From NCBI GenBank assembly GCA_006503475.1, contig RSEH01000031.1, positions 1-64,000 on the forward strand: DNA of 64,000 bases, given 5' to 3'. Below the pieces are notes generated by a model, which did no database searches, had not been told where the DNA came from, and was given only the letters and a program-made list of their open reading frames with translations. Made by a program: the position numbers and the translations under genes. The stretch is from Stentor roeselii. Lineage: Eukaryota > Ciliophora > Heterotrichea > Heterotrichida > Stentoridae. Each line of letters starts with the position of its first letter. The first letter of the stretch is position 1. Of this stretch, positions 52,758 to 62,532 are shown in pieces.

Positions 52758-55034
52758 TTAAACGCTCTGAGCAGCGGTTATTAGCTCTAAGATTGCTCTT
52801 TGGTGTCTGTGGGTTTTTTGAACGTCGGTTGCGAGTTTTAAAAAGTCTTCTTTGTCGAGTTTTATGCTGGTTTTTAAGACTTCCATGATGTGTTTTTGGA
52901 TTATTTCACTGGAGTCGTCAAGATTGTCAAATAAAGTTTGTAGAATATACCTGAAGTTACCTTGTCTAATACCTTTTAAATGAACCACATCGAAATACCT
53001 GCAAAAGCACAAACAAGCTGAAATCCTAATATCTTCAAAAAAATCATCAAGTTTAACAAGTAACTCCGGGTAAATATCACAGATTTCAATAGTTTCTAGA
53101 TCCATTAAAAACTTATCAATAATCGTTTCAAAGACCTTCAAAGAAACCCTTCTGAGTTCAGCAGCGTCGTCTCTGGCGCAAGTCTTCAGCACAGGAAACA
53201 ACTTACTCCAAGCGAACTTCAAACAAGGAGAATCGACGAATCTTTGCCCGAGCATCCAGTTCAACAATGTCAAACTTTTAATGCGAAGGGCAGGTCCTGA
53301 GCCACTCCAGGCCGCGTTGGTGACGACGACTTGTTCTAAGATTTGAAGGGCAAACACCGAGTCCCTAACACAGGAAAAGGCGACGTCAATCATTGCACTT
53401 CGAACTTTTTCATCGACTGTCTGTTGTGAGTTGAAAACAACGACTTGCAAGATTTCTTCATTCATTTGAAAAGTCCTACTTGCCAGTTTCGTGAAAAGAG
53501 AAACGTTTTTAGAACGTTGAGTCCATTTTTTGTAGTCTTTTGTAAGGACAGGGAAAAATAACGCAAGATTTTCGCAGTATAGCTGCTCGACTGTGACTCC
53601 TCCGTAAAAAGCAAGACTGTTTATTGTGTCTTGTATTTCTGTTGAAATTTCAGAACTGTCTAAAGCCAGAAGAATGAAAAATAAATCCTTGTCTGCCACA
53701 GATGCTTGAAGTTTTGATAACAACACTTGAACTAAATGATGAACTTCTCTTAATATAGAATGATCTTCGCTTTCTAATAGTTTGTTTAAAAGGGTTAATA
53801 CTCCTTTTGGGTCTAGTCTTTCTGCAGGTAGGTCTTGCATTAGTTTTGAAAGAAGTTTTAAAGATGATGATACTTCTGATGGTGATGGACTTGACATGCA
53901 GTATTTGGAGAAAAGGGAAACTATTAGGGAAAAGTCGCAACATTCTCCGATTAGATGAACTGAACGAGATAGGTAGTCAGATTGATCATATGTGTAAGAT
54001 TTGAATAGAACTGGAAGGATTGACTCGATTTCGGTTAGAATTTGTTGACCGCTTATTTCTATTATTTTTATCAATGCGGTTCCTGCCCTTGAACGAAAAT
54101 TGTCCTGAAGGGTCCACTCTTGAAGGTCTGATAGGCAGAGGTGAACCACACTTTGAAAGCAATTCATCAAAACACCTCTCGCAGCAGAAAGCCTATCATC
54201 CGATGCCAACCCTTGACTCCTTCCAACCTTTTCAAGCATTTCTTCACACTGCACAGAGCAACAAAGCAAGCAATAAACAAGTTTATCCTGAACCACAAGC
54301 CTAATATCCTGATCAAGTTCCAAAAGAATGCCAAAAACAGCATTAATAAGCGCTTCAATAACTTCAGGTTTCTTATCAAGCTGAACCTTCTTCAAATCAT
54401 TCCAAATTTCAGCAACAACAGGCTGGGCATTCTGAATTTTCAACAAAAGTCCCGCAGCTTGCAAAGCGAGGACCCTGACTTTAAACTGCTGATGAAAAAA
54501 GTTAATCCTTAAAGATTCAACGATTTTTCTACTAAAAAGCGAGACTTTCGGGCACTTTTCCGATAAAAAAGCAACAAATTCACTAGCAGCTAACTTGCAC
54601 AAAGGAAATTTATCCCTTAAAGCTCTAGAAACAACATCAGTGATACGGCTGAGTTCATGATGAATGAACCGAAGGTACTTTTCACATAATTCCCTCAAAG
54701 CCTGCAAAGAAGCGATTCTGACTTCTTCACAGTTCTCAACAAGTAGTTCTTGTCCAATTCGAGAATGAAAGCTTTGTACTAAAAACGACAAGTCTTCTGG
54801 CGGGATTGACTCTTTAGAAATAAAAACTCTTATCAAAGAAACAGCTTGTTCTTTACATTTATCTGCCGGGTCTTTCAGCAGGTCGAGGAGTTGAATTTTA
54901 AGCATCGAGAACAAGGCGATCAGGTCAGTTTCAGTCTTGCAGGAGCTGTGAAGCCGAGTCAATGCAGCGAGTCTTGTGTTTTTGTCTTTGTCCCTCAAGC
55001 AGTTGATGTCGCGGTTGTACTTTCCATCTTCCAT
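52758..55034 (-). CDS. DNAAF5: Dynein axonemal assembly factor 5 (HEATR2) homologue
   Basis: A 758-aa all-helical HEAT-repeat protein from the ATG at 55032-55034. The best match to DNAAF5 is the C-terminus: IYPELLVKLDDFFEDIRISA, then LFDNLDDSSEIIQKHIMEVLKTS and a closing HRHQRAILELI, in the same order and spacing as the human protein. An upstream block (ALRDKFPLCKLAASEF, then QQFKVRVLALQAAG) also aligns. It is somewhat shorter than human DNAAF5 (about 855 aa). The family works in the cytoplasm to pre-assemble outer and inner dynein arms before they enter cilia. It lies between a carboxypeptidase (20 bp upstream) and a TTLL (114 bp downstream), all on the minus strand. Confidence 0.88.
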   Translation of the reverse strand: MEDGKYNRDINCLRDKDKNTRLAALTRLHSSCKTETDLIALFSMLKIQLLDLLKDPADKCKEQAVSLIRVFISKESIPPEDLSFLVQSFHSRIGQELLVENCEEVRIASLQALRELCEKYLRFIHHELSRITDVVSRALRDKFPLCKLAASEFVAFLSEKCPKVSLFSRKIVESLRINFFHQQFKVRVLALQAAGLLLKIQNAQPVVAEIWNDLKKVQLDKKPEVIEALINAVFGILLELDQDIRLVVQDKLVYCLLCCSVQCEEMLEKVGRSQGLASDDRLSAARGVLMNCFQSVVHLCLSDLQEWTLQDNFRSRAGTALIKIIEISGQQILTEIESILPVLFKSYTYDQSDYLSRSVHLIGECCDFSLIVSLFSKYCMSSPSPSEVSSSLKLLSKLMQDLPAERLDPKGVLTLLNKLLESEDHSILREVHHLVQVLLSKLQASVADKDLFFILLALDSSEISTEIQDTINSLAFYGGVTVEQLYCENLALFFPVLTKDYKKWTQRSKNVSLFTKLASRTFQMNEEILQVVVFNSQQTVDEKVRSAMIDVAFSCVRDSVFALQILEQVVVTNAAWSGSGPALRIKSLTLLNWMLGQRFVDSPCLKFAWSKLFPVLKTCARDDAAELRRVSLKVFETIIDKFLMDLETIEICDIYPELLVKLDDFFEDIRISACLCFCRYFDVVHLKGIRQGNFRYILQTLFDNLDDSSEIIQKHIMEVLKTSIKLDKEDFLKLATDVQKTHRHQRAILELITAAQSV

Positions 55035-55054
55035 GTTAGAAATTAATACATGTG

Positions 55055-57346
55055 TTAAGAATGCTTTCTTGAGAGAAAGTCTGACTTTCTCTTGTGAAGA
55101 CTGGTTGATATTGAATGGGAATATTCTTCGACCCAGGAGTAGTTTATGAAGTTGTAGTTCTTTGGAGATGATTTCATTTGGTGCTCGGTGCTGATCTTTG
55201 GAAGCTCTGGACTCTTCTCTGGCCTGACAACGCTATTCGCTCGTAAAGAACGGTCTTCATGAAAGGAATCGAACATCATGTTAACCCTCTTTACCGGCTT
55301 TATCGGACTAGAAGACTTAAAATTCGGAAGTTTTTCAATTAAAGGTCGAGAGTTTTTTCCTATAATCATCTTTTTTTCATCTTGGAAATTTCGAATTGGT
55401 CTTTCAAGAGGTTTTAAGTCTTGAAACCGACATCGAAAGCTGCTTTTTTGAACAGGTTTATATAAACTTTGGTTAGGTACTCTTGGCTTCACTGCATTTT
55501 TCATCTGGGTCTCTCTTTCATCTGGCTCTGACTCGCTGCCCCCGCTGTCGCTGGCTTCTTTAATCTCAACCACAGGAATCGAGTCCCAGAGACTTGGATT
55601 AGTCGAGTCTGGAAGTGCTGGAGACTCGACATCTGCCAGGTCTTTCATTATTTCTTGCTTTGAAGGAAGGACTCGACTTGCTAAAAACTCACTCACTATT
55701 CGAAGTTTCTTGTGAAAAAGACCCTCGTTTAAAAAAACTGGCAGAAGTTCACAAATTGACCTTCCAATTGATTCGTAGTCTTTTGATTGCATCTGAAGAG
55801 TTTCTTTACCTGAATCGGTTGATAGTCCGAAGAAGGAGGATTCTAATGTGTAAGAATTGGAAATTTCTAACTCTTTGAATACCACTGAACGAGCTGTTGA
55901 CTCTTTTGATGGATGAACTTTGAAGATGCAGTCTTTGAAGGAAAAGAACTGGTTGGATTGAAGCAGGACTGGTAATAATTTTATGCACATGTTTTTACGT
56001 TTTGAGGATAAGTCTGATGATTGCTCTGAACAACCGTACATGAAAACGTTTCGCTTTTTAGTGTGACCGTGGAAGTCGCAGAAGAGAGTCACTGGGTGTC
56101 TCTCGTTAAAGACTTGAAGGAATTTTTTACAGTGGAAAATTGTTGGGTGTAGGTCTTTTATTGGAATGTCCCATCGACGGTTTAGGTCTACTCCAAGAAG
56201 TGAGCAGCGGTAATTGCCATAACGAACCCCATCCGGGTTAAGCATAGGAACAACTTTAAACACAAACTTCTCCCTAAGCATCCTAGCGCGTTTAGAGTTT
56301 CCCAGTAAAAAATCCACAATTCCCTTAACAGTAAAAGAAGAAACAGTTTCTCCACTATGAACCCTAGCAGTAAAAAACACTCCTTTTTTATGTTTATGTT
56401 CTTCAAAATATCTAGGCTGAAGTCTTACTTTCTTCATTCTCCTAATTTTCCGTCCAGTGTAAGTCATGCGACATTCACCAAGTTCATCTTCATGCAAAGC
56501 AAAGCTTTTAATTTTGCTTGTTATTGTGATGATGTCGCAATTGTTGCCTGCCAAAGATTCGCATAACTTGTCGACGCGGGCAATGTCCTGATGATTTCGA
56601 CGAATTTCTTCTAAATAGTCCTGCAATGCGGTATATGTGTAAGGAACTGAATACGCGAAATGAACTTGGTCACCTTCACTTTTAAAGGTGTAGGTAAATG
56701 ATAAGGTGTAGTAAAGACCTGATGGGGAATTTAATTTGTAGCTTATACTTGAACCGTCTCGGTGCCAACCTTGACCTTCTGATGTAAAAAGCCAGGAAGA
56801 GTAAACTGCTGGCTTCATTCCTAGACGGTAGAGCATGTCGTCTTTTTTCATGTTTGTGATGTTGAAGGTTATGCTTGTTTTTCGGGGGTTTTGAACTGAA
56901 AAATAATACCAGTGGTTGTTACCTGTAGAATACATATCACTCCTAATAGTCAAATTGTACTCATAATCCGACAACTTCACAGCCTTAACCAAATTTCCAC
57001 TCTCAAACTTGCTGTTAAACATCAAAGTAATGTTATCATCAGGAATAAACAAATTATAGCTAGGATAAAACTCAGGACAAGGAGGCAACTGTTTAACTTT
57101 CATCAAAACCTCCGAATCTTCAGTACAAACATCACTTCCAATATTCAAAGAACAAATTTCCGTAACTTTCAACCCAGATGTAGAAGTAGGAATAAAAACC
57201 TCGTTATCAGAAATTCTAAAACAATTAGCTTTGACATCATAAACCAACATACCACCCTGTTCATACCTAATCCGATTCAGCACATCTTCTTTTCTTCCCA
57301 TCTGTGAAAAATTCAGTAATTTCGCAGCTAAATGATTTTCAATCAT
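55055..57346 (-). CDS. Cytosolic carboxypeptidase (CCP/Nna1, AGBL family), tubulin deglutamylase
   Basis: Taking the first ATG in frame (57344-57346, MIENHLAAKLLN) gives 763 aa; the frame is open a little further but has no earlier ATG. Residues about 100-270 are the CCP-specific N-terminal beta domain. The M14 peptidase core follows: VFFTARVHSGETVSSF carries the zinc H-x-x-E, VPMLNPDGVRYGNYRCSLLGVDLNRRW is the family signature, CDFHGHTKKRNVFMYGC holds the third zinc ligand, and TLESSFFG carries the catalytic Glu. The last 200 residues are charged and disordered. CCPs remove glutamates from polyglutamylated tubulin or the C-terminal residue of tubulin. Start codons of this gene and the EF-hand gene are 43 bp apart. 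Confidence 0.93.
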   Translation of the reverse strand: MIENHLAAKLLNFSQMGRKEDVLNRIRYEQGGMLVYDVKANCFRISDNEVFIPTSTSGLKVTEICSLNIGSDVCTEDSEVLMKVKQLPPCPEFYPSYNLFIPDDNITLMFNSKFESGNLVKAVKLSDYEYNLTIRSDMYSTGNNHWYYFSVQNPRKTSITFNITNMKKDDMLYRLGMKPAVYSSWLFTSEGQGWHRDGSSISYKLNSPSGLYYTLSFTYTFKSEGDQVHFAYSVPYTYTALQDYLEEIRRNHQDIARVDKLCESLAGNNCDIITITSKIKSFALHEDELGECRMTYTGRKIRRMKKVRLQPRYFEEHKHKKGVFFTARVHSGETVSSFTVKGIVDFLLGNSKRARMLREKFVFKVVPMLNPDGVRYGNYRCSLLGVDLNRRWDIPIKDLHPTIFHCKKFLQVFNERHPVTLFCDFHGHTKKRNVFMYGCSEQSSDLSSKRKNMCIKLLPVLLQSNQFFSFKDCIFKVHPSKESTARSVVFKELEISNSYTLESSFFGLSTDSGKETLQMQSKDYESIGRSICELLPVFLNEGLFHKKLRIVSEFLASRVLPSKQEIMKDLADVESPALPDSTNPSLWDSIPVVEIKEASDSGGSESEPDERETQMKNAVKPRVPNQSLYKPVQKSSFRCRFQDLKPLERPIRNFQDEKKMIIGKNSRPLIEKLPNFKSSSPIKPVKRVNMMFDSFHEDRSLRANSVVRPEKSPELPKISTEHQMKSSPKNYNFINYSWVEEYSHSISTSLHKRKSDFLSRKHS

Positions 57347-57389
57347 TATAAAACAACTGAACCACTCTTCATGACTCAAGTTCTAATAA

Positions 57390-58166
57390 ATGGGCTGTTG
57401 TGCAGAAAGACCTAAAATAAACATAGAAGAAAAACTTGAAAATTTCGAGCATGCTCTAGGGTTCAAAAAACTGACAGCGACAGACATCGACTCTCTTTCT
57501 CACAAGTTTAGTCGAGACTTCCGAGTTTCAATGGCCCAGTTTAAAATGATGTGCAAAGAGTTGCATATCGAGTCGAATTCACTTCTCTACGAGTTTTTAA
57601 TGATTTTCTTTTCAAGGGAAAATGAATGCTTCGATACCCAAATCTTGACAACTCTAGGAATTCTTCTAGCTTCTGGAAGTGAACAGGAAAAAATTAATCT
57701 TTTGTTTAGGAACTATGATAAAGACACGTCTGGAGCTCTTCAAGAAGAAGAGATGAGGCAGATGGTTAGAGATGTTGTTGAAATCGCGATTGATAAGATG
57801 TGTCTTTATGCTTCTAAAAAGATTGAAGAAAGCTTGCAGGTTCGACTTGAAGAGCATAGAGCTGAACTGGTGAAGGGAAAGATCTTGATGGTCAATCTTT
57901 ATACTAAGAACTTCATCGCGGATCGAGAGAAAATTGACTTTTTTCAGTTTTCAGAGAAGTTCAATGAAAGTGATAATACTGTTTTACTCAGTACTCATAA
58001 GATTAGGACTATTGGAAGAAGTATTATTGAAAGTTATCAGAAACTTGCGGAAAAAGTGAATTTAGTTGTTGAACAGAATATTAAAATCGACACATGGATT
58101 GCTAGGAAACTCAGTTTAAGGATGAGTGGCAAGGCTAACAAGAAACAAAAGAAGGGGAAAAAATAG
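57390..58166 (+). CDS. N-myristoylated EF-hand protein, 258 aa
   Basis: ATG 57390 gives a protein starting MGCCAERP. Gly2 with Cys3/Cys4 is a strong myristoylation plus palmitoylation signal. One canonical EF-hand loop (DKDTSGALQEEE, about residues 109-120) sits in the middle, preceded by a degenerate helical pair at about 60-90. The C-terminal third is helical with a Lys-rich tail (KANKKQKKGKK). It is probably a membrane-tethered Ca2+ sensor; no partner is evident. It is divergent from the CCP gene across 43 bp, and the CDPK-like gene downstream starts with a similar N-terminal acylation signal. Confidence 0.82.
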   Translation: MGCCAERPKINIEEKLENFEHALGFKKLTATDIDSLSHKFSRDFRVSMAQFKMMCKELHIESNSLLYEFLMIFFSRENECFDTQILTTLGILLASGSEQEKINLLFRNYDKDTSGALQEEEMRQMVRDVVEIAIDKMCLYASKKIEESLQVRLEEHRAELVKGKILMVNLYTKNFIADREKIDFFQFSEKFNESDNTVLLSTHKIRTIGRSIIESYQKLAEKVNLVVEQNIKIDTWIARKLSLRMSGKANKKQKKGKK

Positions 58167-58728
58167 TGATTTAGAATATTTTAATTAATTTGAATCGATT
58201 TTGATTAAATTAAGGATAAAGTAAAAAATTTTTATTATTACTTTGATCACAATGTTGAAGTAAAACTGCCATTTATGTATTAAAGATTGTAAAGTTAGGA
58301 AAATGGAAAATCTAACTTTCTTATCCGAATTCTTCCTGGTTGAAAAAACTGATCTTTCCAGGTATACCAAAAAGATTTTCACACTCAGATAAAATCCTAG
58401 AAATAACTTTACTGAGGAAATTTAAATTTTACAACTAATCAGCAACAAAGCATTAAAAAAAGCTTCAAACATTCCCCAAGACTTTAAACCATTACATCCG
58501 TCCTCTAAATTCCCTCAAAATCTTTCTAAAGCCAATTCACTGGTAATTTTTAACTAAAAATCAAAAAATTCTTAAAAACCTTGCAAACCTAATCAATTCT
58601 AAAATCCATCAAACCCCAAGCCTTCCAAAACAATGAATTCAAAACCCAAATCTTCCAACGAAAGTTCTAAAAATTTCTCATTGTAAAATTTAAACGAAAG
58701 GTTAATATTGCTTAATATTTTCGATCAA
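58167..58728 (+). promoter_or_regulatory. Intergenic region with C-rich leader before the CDPK-like gene
   Basis: About 560 bp. From about 58440 to 58640 the plus strand is C-rich and G-poor (cattccccaagac, ccatcaaaccccaagcc). The first 220 bp are ordinary AT-rich spacer. No other gene seen. Confidence 0.4.
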
Positions 58729-60246
58729 ATGGGTTGTAGCTGTTCTCAAACCCGTCGAAGTTTAATAAAAAAGAGGAAATCCTCAGGACACTCAAACCTG
58801 ATCTCAACTCGTTTCATGTCGCCATCAGACCTGCCAAGTGAAAAAATCAATCTAAAGCTTGATTCACGAAATTACATCATAAAAAGAAGCTCAGTTTTAT
58901 CTAAAAATTATTCACTCGGAGTAAAAATCGGCAGCGGCGAACTGGGCCACGTGAGACTTGCAGTGCATCAAGGTTCAGGGCAAAGGCGTTCTTTGAAAAC
59001 GATTTACAAAAAGAACCTGAAAACAGGATCCCACCGTCAAAACTTCTTTAATGAATTATCTGCAATAAAATCACTTGACCATCCGAACATAATAAAACTC
59101 TTTGAGTACTACGAAGACGAGGAAAATTATTACCTGGTCTATGAATACCTTCCAGGAGGTGAACTTTTTGACTATATCCTTGAAAATAAGTCATTTTCAG
59201 AACAAAGAGCCATTCATTTCATCAAACAGGTTTTGAGCGCACTTTTCTATCTTCACTCGAAAGGACTGGTTCATTGTAATTTGAAACCTGAAAGTCTTTT
59301 GATTGATAAGACGGCGCCGGTGCCTATTTTAAAGTTGATTGACTTTGAGTATTCCTCGTCTTTTGAAAACCTTTCAATTCAATTGCCTAAACATCAAGAA
59401 CTCATGTATGCAGCACCTGAAGTTATTTCTTCTGCATCTTACAGTGAAAAGTCAGATGTTTGGAGTGCTGGAGTTATTTTGTTTATTCTTATCACTGGCA
59501 AGCCACCTTTTTATGGAGAAAACGATGAGAGTCTCAGTAAAAACATCTTAAGTTCCAAATGCAGTTTCAACGGTGAAGAGTGGGAAGAAGTCTCAATTGA
59601 AACAATCAGGTTTATCAAAAAAATGCTAGAACCACGGGTAGGAAAACGTCTTTCCTCACAAGAAGCTTTGAACAGGGCAATAGAAATAGACAGTGTTTTA
59701 AACTCACAGATCTTAAAAGCTTCAAGTTTAAGTCTAGACAACCTGCGCAATTTTCAAACACCAAAAAAACTACAGCATATTATTTTGACTTTCATTGCAA
59801 ATCAACTGCTTAGCAAAGAAGAGTCCATCCGTCTTTACAACAAGTTCAAAGAACTTGATACAGACTGTGACGGGATGTTGAGTTGTGAAGAACTCTTTGA
59901 AATCTACTCACAAACCTTGCAGGAAGAAGAAGTTTTACAAGAAATTAAAAAAATCATGCAAAGTGTTGATGCGAATGGTTCAGGGCTAATTGATTACAGC
60001 GAGTTTCTCACTGCATGTGCTGATAGACAAACACTTGTCCAGAAGAAAAACTTGGCACTTGCCTTTGAAGCTTTTGATTTAGATGGAAATGGCAGGATTA
60101 ACAGAAGTGAATTAAAAGAAATGCTTGGGACTGCTAATGTTGATGATGAAGTTATTGAAAAAATCATGAGTCAAGTGGATGTTAATAAAGACGGCGATAT
60201 TGATTTAGAAGAGTTCGAACAGATCATGTTGAATTGTTGGACTTAA
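58729..60246 (+). CDS. CDPK-like pseudokinase with four EF hands
   Basis: The first ATG (58729) gives 505 aa starting MGCSCSQTRR, a dual acylation signal. Residues about 60-320 are a CDPK/CaMK-type kinase fold: glycine loop GSGELGHVRL, the Lys in RSLKTI, DHPNIIKLFEYY, PGGELFDYIL, APEVI and DVWSAGVILFILITGKPPF. The catalytic loop, however, reads VHCNLKPESLL at about 181-191: the HRD Arg and Asp are Cys and Asn (N184). DFG is DFE. Both changes predict loss of normal phosphotransfer. An autoinhibitory junction follows, then four canonical EF-hand loops at about 377 (DTDCDGMLSCEE), 414, 450 and 484. It may act as a Ca2+-controlled membrane scaffold or decoy for active CDPKs; that is inference. 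It converges with CLPTM1, with 10 bp between the stops. Confidence 0.92.
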   Translation: MGCSCSQTRRSLIKKRKSSGHSNLISTRFMSPSDLPSEKINLKLDSRNYIIKRSSVLSKNYSLGVKIGSGELGHVRLAVHQGSGQRRSLKTIYKKNLKTGSHRQNFFNELSAIKSLDHPNIIKLFEYYEDEENYYLVYEYLPGGELFDYILENKSFSEQRAIHFIKQVLSALFYLHSKGLVHCNLKPESLLIDKTAPVPILKLIDFEYSSSFENLSIQLPKHQELMYAAPEVISSASYSEKSDVWSAGVILFILITGKPPFYGENDESLSKNILSSKCSFNGEEWEEVSIETIRFIKKMLEPRVGKRLSSQEALNRAIEIDSVLNSQILKASSLSLDNLRNFQTPKKLQHIILTFIANQLLSKEESIRLYNKFKELDTDCDGMLSCEELFEIYSQTLQEEEVLQEIKKIMQSVDANGSGLIDYSEFLTACADRQTLVQKKNLALAFEAFDLDGNGRINRSELKEMLGTANVDDEVIEKIMSQVDVNKDGDIDLEEFEQIMLNCWT

Positions 60247-60256
60247 TTATAACTAA

Positions 60257-61897
60257 CTAATCATTCTTTTTATCATTTTGGACTTCACCTGCATTCCCCG
60301 CATCACCTCCAGAGCCTGAGTCGAGATAATGTCTGTTGTAGTCGACCTTGTAAATCCACTTCTGATACAAAAATATCACGAAAATGATGTCATCACGGAA
60401 ACAAGCCAATCGGTGCATGGTCGGCATTGAAATGATAAAAGCGAACATGTCATCAATGAAGGTGTTCAAAGCTCGATAAGTCAACACATCCCAGGGCATA
60501 TGAGCCACAGACTTCAACTTATAATTAATGTAAAGTTGAGGAGTCATCATCACGAACCCACAAGTGTAAATCATTGAAGCCATAGTCCCTACCACCCAAG
60601 AGTACCAACTTTTGTATTCATAAGCATAAAGACCGTAAACACTGTAAAAGAAAGCAACAGGGAGCATCAAGTAACCGAGCATCCTTGTCGCTGTGTTATC
60701 GAATGAGTTTGTCGCTGAAGACTTATGAGAATCTTTCACTTTTATCGATAGGTAAGGACTAGATCTTCTTATTTTTATATCAAATCCTTTTGTTACTTTC
60801 CAACCTTCAACAACGACTCCAAGTCCCAAAGGAAGCCAAACAGCGAAAGATGTCTGTTCACTATCGAGAAGATAGAGAAAAACAACGATAGTCTGAATAA
60901 AGTTATAAACAAGAAGATTTACTGAAAGACCTGTCAAGTTTTCTCTACCATACCAGAACTGCACTTCTTTTTTATAAGCGATGAACTCAAAGATCATATG
61001 CACGAAGCTGACAATCATGGTGGCAACAAGAAGATAAATATTTGTTTCAAGAATCATTTTTTTCATAATGTCGTATTCGCCTTCACTGTGAAGTCCGAAG
61101 TTCTGCCCGATTTTTTCACTTTCTTCAAACTGCATGTAAAAAAGTGACTTGTAAAATCCTTTTACCCCGAAAGTGAAGTTTAATGGAAGTTCTTGTAAAG
61201 TGTCATTAATAATCATCAGTTTTTCACGAGTCACCCAAAAGTCCGACAGCTCAATCATGGGGTAGTAAAAAGGTCCAGATGTTTGTATTTTCTTTTCGAA
61301 TTGAGGAGGAAACTGCGGGTAAATCGTCTGGTCAAACACGACATACACGTCAATCATCGGCACCCAGTGCTGTGCTTCTTCAGACTGCACCACTTCAACC
61401 TTCTCCGAAGACAGGAGATTGACTGTCGCGCGATTTGCTTTTTTTGTGAATTTTGTTAATTTTTTTTCCTTTCTGACGAGGACTGGACTCACTTTTTTAC
61501 TTGAATGAAGACGAAACTCGCCGATTAGAGAAACTTCTTCATTGTTTAAAATACCTGGAGTGACTGGCAAAGTCATTTGAAAGCTTCTCTCGTTTGACTC
61601 GTCGACGAAGTAAGACAAGGAAGACTCTGACCAGATAAGCTCTTGGGTGTTGCCTTGGGAAAGAAATAACTTGAAGTCAATCAAGTCGCTCTCTGATAAA
61701 ATGTTAGCAAAACCTGATATCGTCTCTTTTGTTGAACCTGCCGCTGGAGACACTTTTGGTGATTTGAACATGGAATACACGGAAGAGATCAAGAAGTAAA
61801 TCATCAACATGCGGAAGATCTTTGAAAAGAAAGACTCTTGTTCCGCGTTTTGATTCACTGCTTGGTTCTCGTTGGCTCCTGCGACTGGGTTTTCCAT
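60257..61897 (-). CDS. CLPTM1: CLPTM1 family membrane protein
   Basis: A 546-aa protein from the ATG at 61895-61897. One N-terminal membrane helix (about 30-45) precedes a large lumenal domain (about 60-280). A C-terminal bundle of about five helices carries the family's strongest blocks: FEFIAYKKEVQFWYGRENLTGLS, MTPQLYINYKLKSVAHMPWD, LTYRALNTFIDDMFAFIISMP and FRDDIIFVIFLYQKWIY. Length and order agree with CLPTM1/CLPTM1L. In animals these proteins sit in the ER and control receptor assembly or GPI and lipid scrambling steps; the role in ciliates is not known. The N- and C-terminal tails are polar and low-complexity (SGSGGDAGNAGE). The start is divergent from the zinc-finger gene across about 200 bp. 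Confidence 0.93.
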   Translation of the reverse strand: MENPVAGANENQAVNQNAEQESFFSKIFRMLMIYFLISSVYSMFKSPKVSPAAGSTKETISGFANILSESDLIDFKLFLSQGNTQELIWSESSLSYFVDESNERSFQMTLPVTPGILNNEEVSLIGEFRLHSSKKVSPVLVRKEKKLTKFTKKANRATVNLLSSEKVEVVQSEEAQHWVPMIDVYVVFDQTIYPQFPPQFEKKIQTSGPFYYPMIELSDFWVTREKLMIINDTLQELPLNFTFGVKGFYKSLFYMQFEESEKIGQNFGLHSEGEYDIMKKMILETNIYLLVATMIVSFVHMIFEFIAYKKEVQFWYGRENLTGLSVNLLVYNFIQTIVVFLYLLDSEQTSFAVWLPLGLGVVVEGWKVTKGFDIKIRRSSPYLSIKVKDSHKSSATNSFDNTATRMLGYLMLPVAFFYSVYGLYAYEYKSWYSWVVGTMASMIYTCGFVMMTPQLYINYKLKSVAHMPWDVLTYRALNTFIDDMFAFIISMPTMHRLACFRDDIIFVIFLYQKWIYKVDYNRHYLDSGSGGDAGNAGEVQNDKKND

Positions 61898-62103
61898 TTT
61901 TCAGAAAGAAAAGTGAGAGGATGGTAAGTTTACCTAAACTATCAAAAAATCCAAAGAAAGGCAATTTACAGGTTTTTGTTAAAATTTTAGCGATTTTCGA
62001 AATTTCTGCTTGAAAAAGGGTTTTTTTCAGACTTATTTTAAATTTTCATCTTGTCATCTTTATCCACTGTAAAATGATCAGTAACCATTGCATATAAATA
62101 TTA

Positions 62104-62514
62104 ATGAAAGACATCACAAAAGAAGACCCCTGCTTGCTAGGAATCGACTCAGGCGATGTATTCAACTTCAAATGCAAATACTGTTCCAGGAACCTATCTT
62201 CCAGACAAAACTTACGAGAACACATCTACATCCACACAGGAGAACGTCCTTACATATGCAAAGAACCAGGCTGCAAGAAAAGCTTTAGACAAGGCTCTTT
62301 ACTTTCAATTCACCGAAAAGCTCACAAAAAACCATCCCACCAATCAAAACAAACAAAAAAACGCGAAGCCCTTACAAGTTACTTGAAACTCACTGACATT
62401 TTTTCCAGTCAACAAGATATTTTTACGACATTGGAAAAATCTTCAATCATTCAAGAAATCGGTGAGGCTGACTTCAAGTTTGCAGAAAAATTCTTAAAGG
62501 CTTTAATATGCTAA
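62104..62514 (+). CDS. Small C2H2 zinc-finger protein
   Basis: A 136-aa frame from ATG 62104. Two adjacent C2H2 fingers lie at about residues 20-75: FKCKYCSRNLSSRQNLREHIYIH and, after the classic TGERPY linker, the finger CKEPGCKKSFRQGSLLSIHRKAH. The linker match suggests real DNA binding. The C-terminal 60 residues are helical with no recognised domain. It is probably a sequence-specific DNA-binding regulator; two fingers alone recognise only about 6 bp, so it may dimerise or use partners. It converges with gamma-tubulin, with 18 bp between stops. Confidence 0.85.
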   Translation: MKDITKEDPCLLGIDSGDVFNFKCKYCSRNLSSRQNLREHIYIHTGERPYICKEPGCKKSFRQGSLLSIHRKAHKKPSHQSKQTKKREALTSYLKLTDIFSSQQDIFTTLEKSSIIQEIGEADFKFAEKFLKALIC

Positions 62515-62532
62515 AACATTATTTTATTACTG

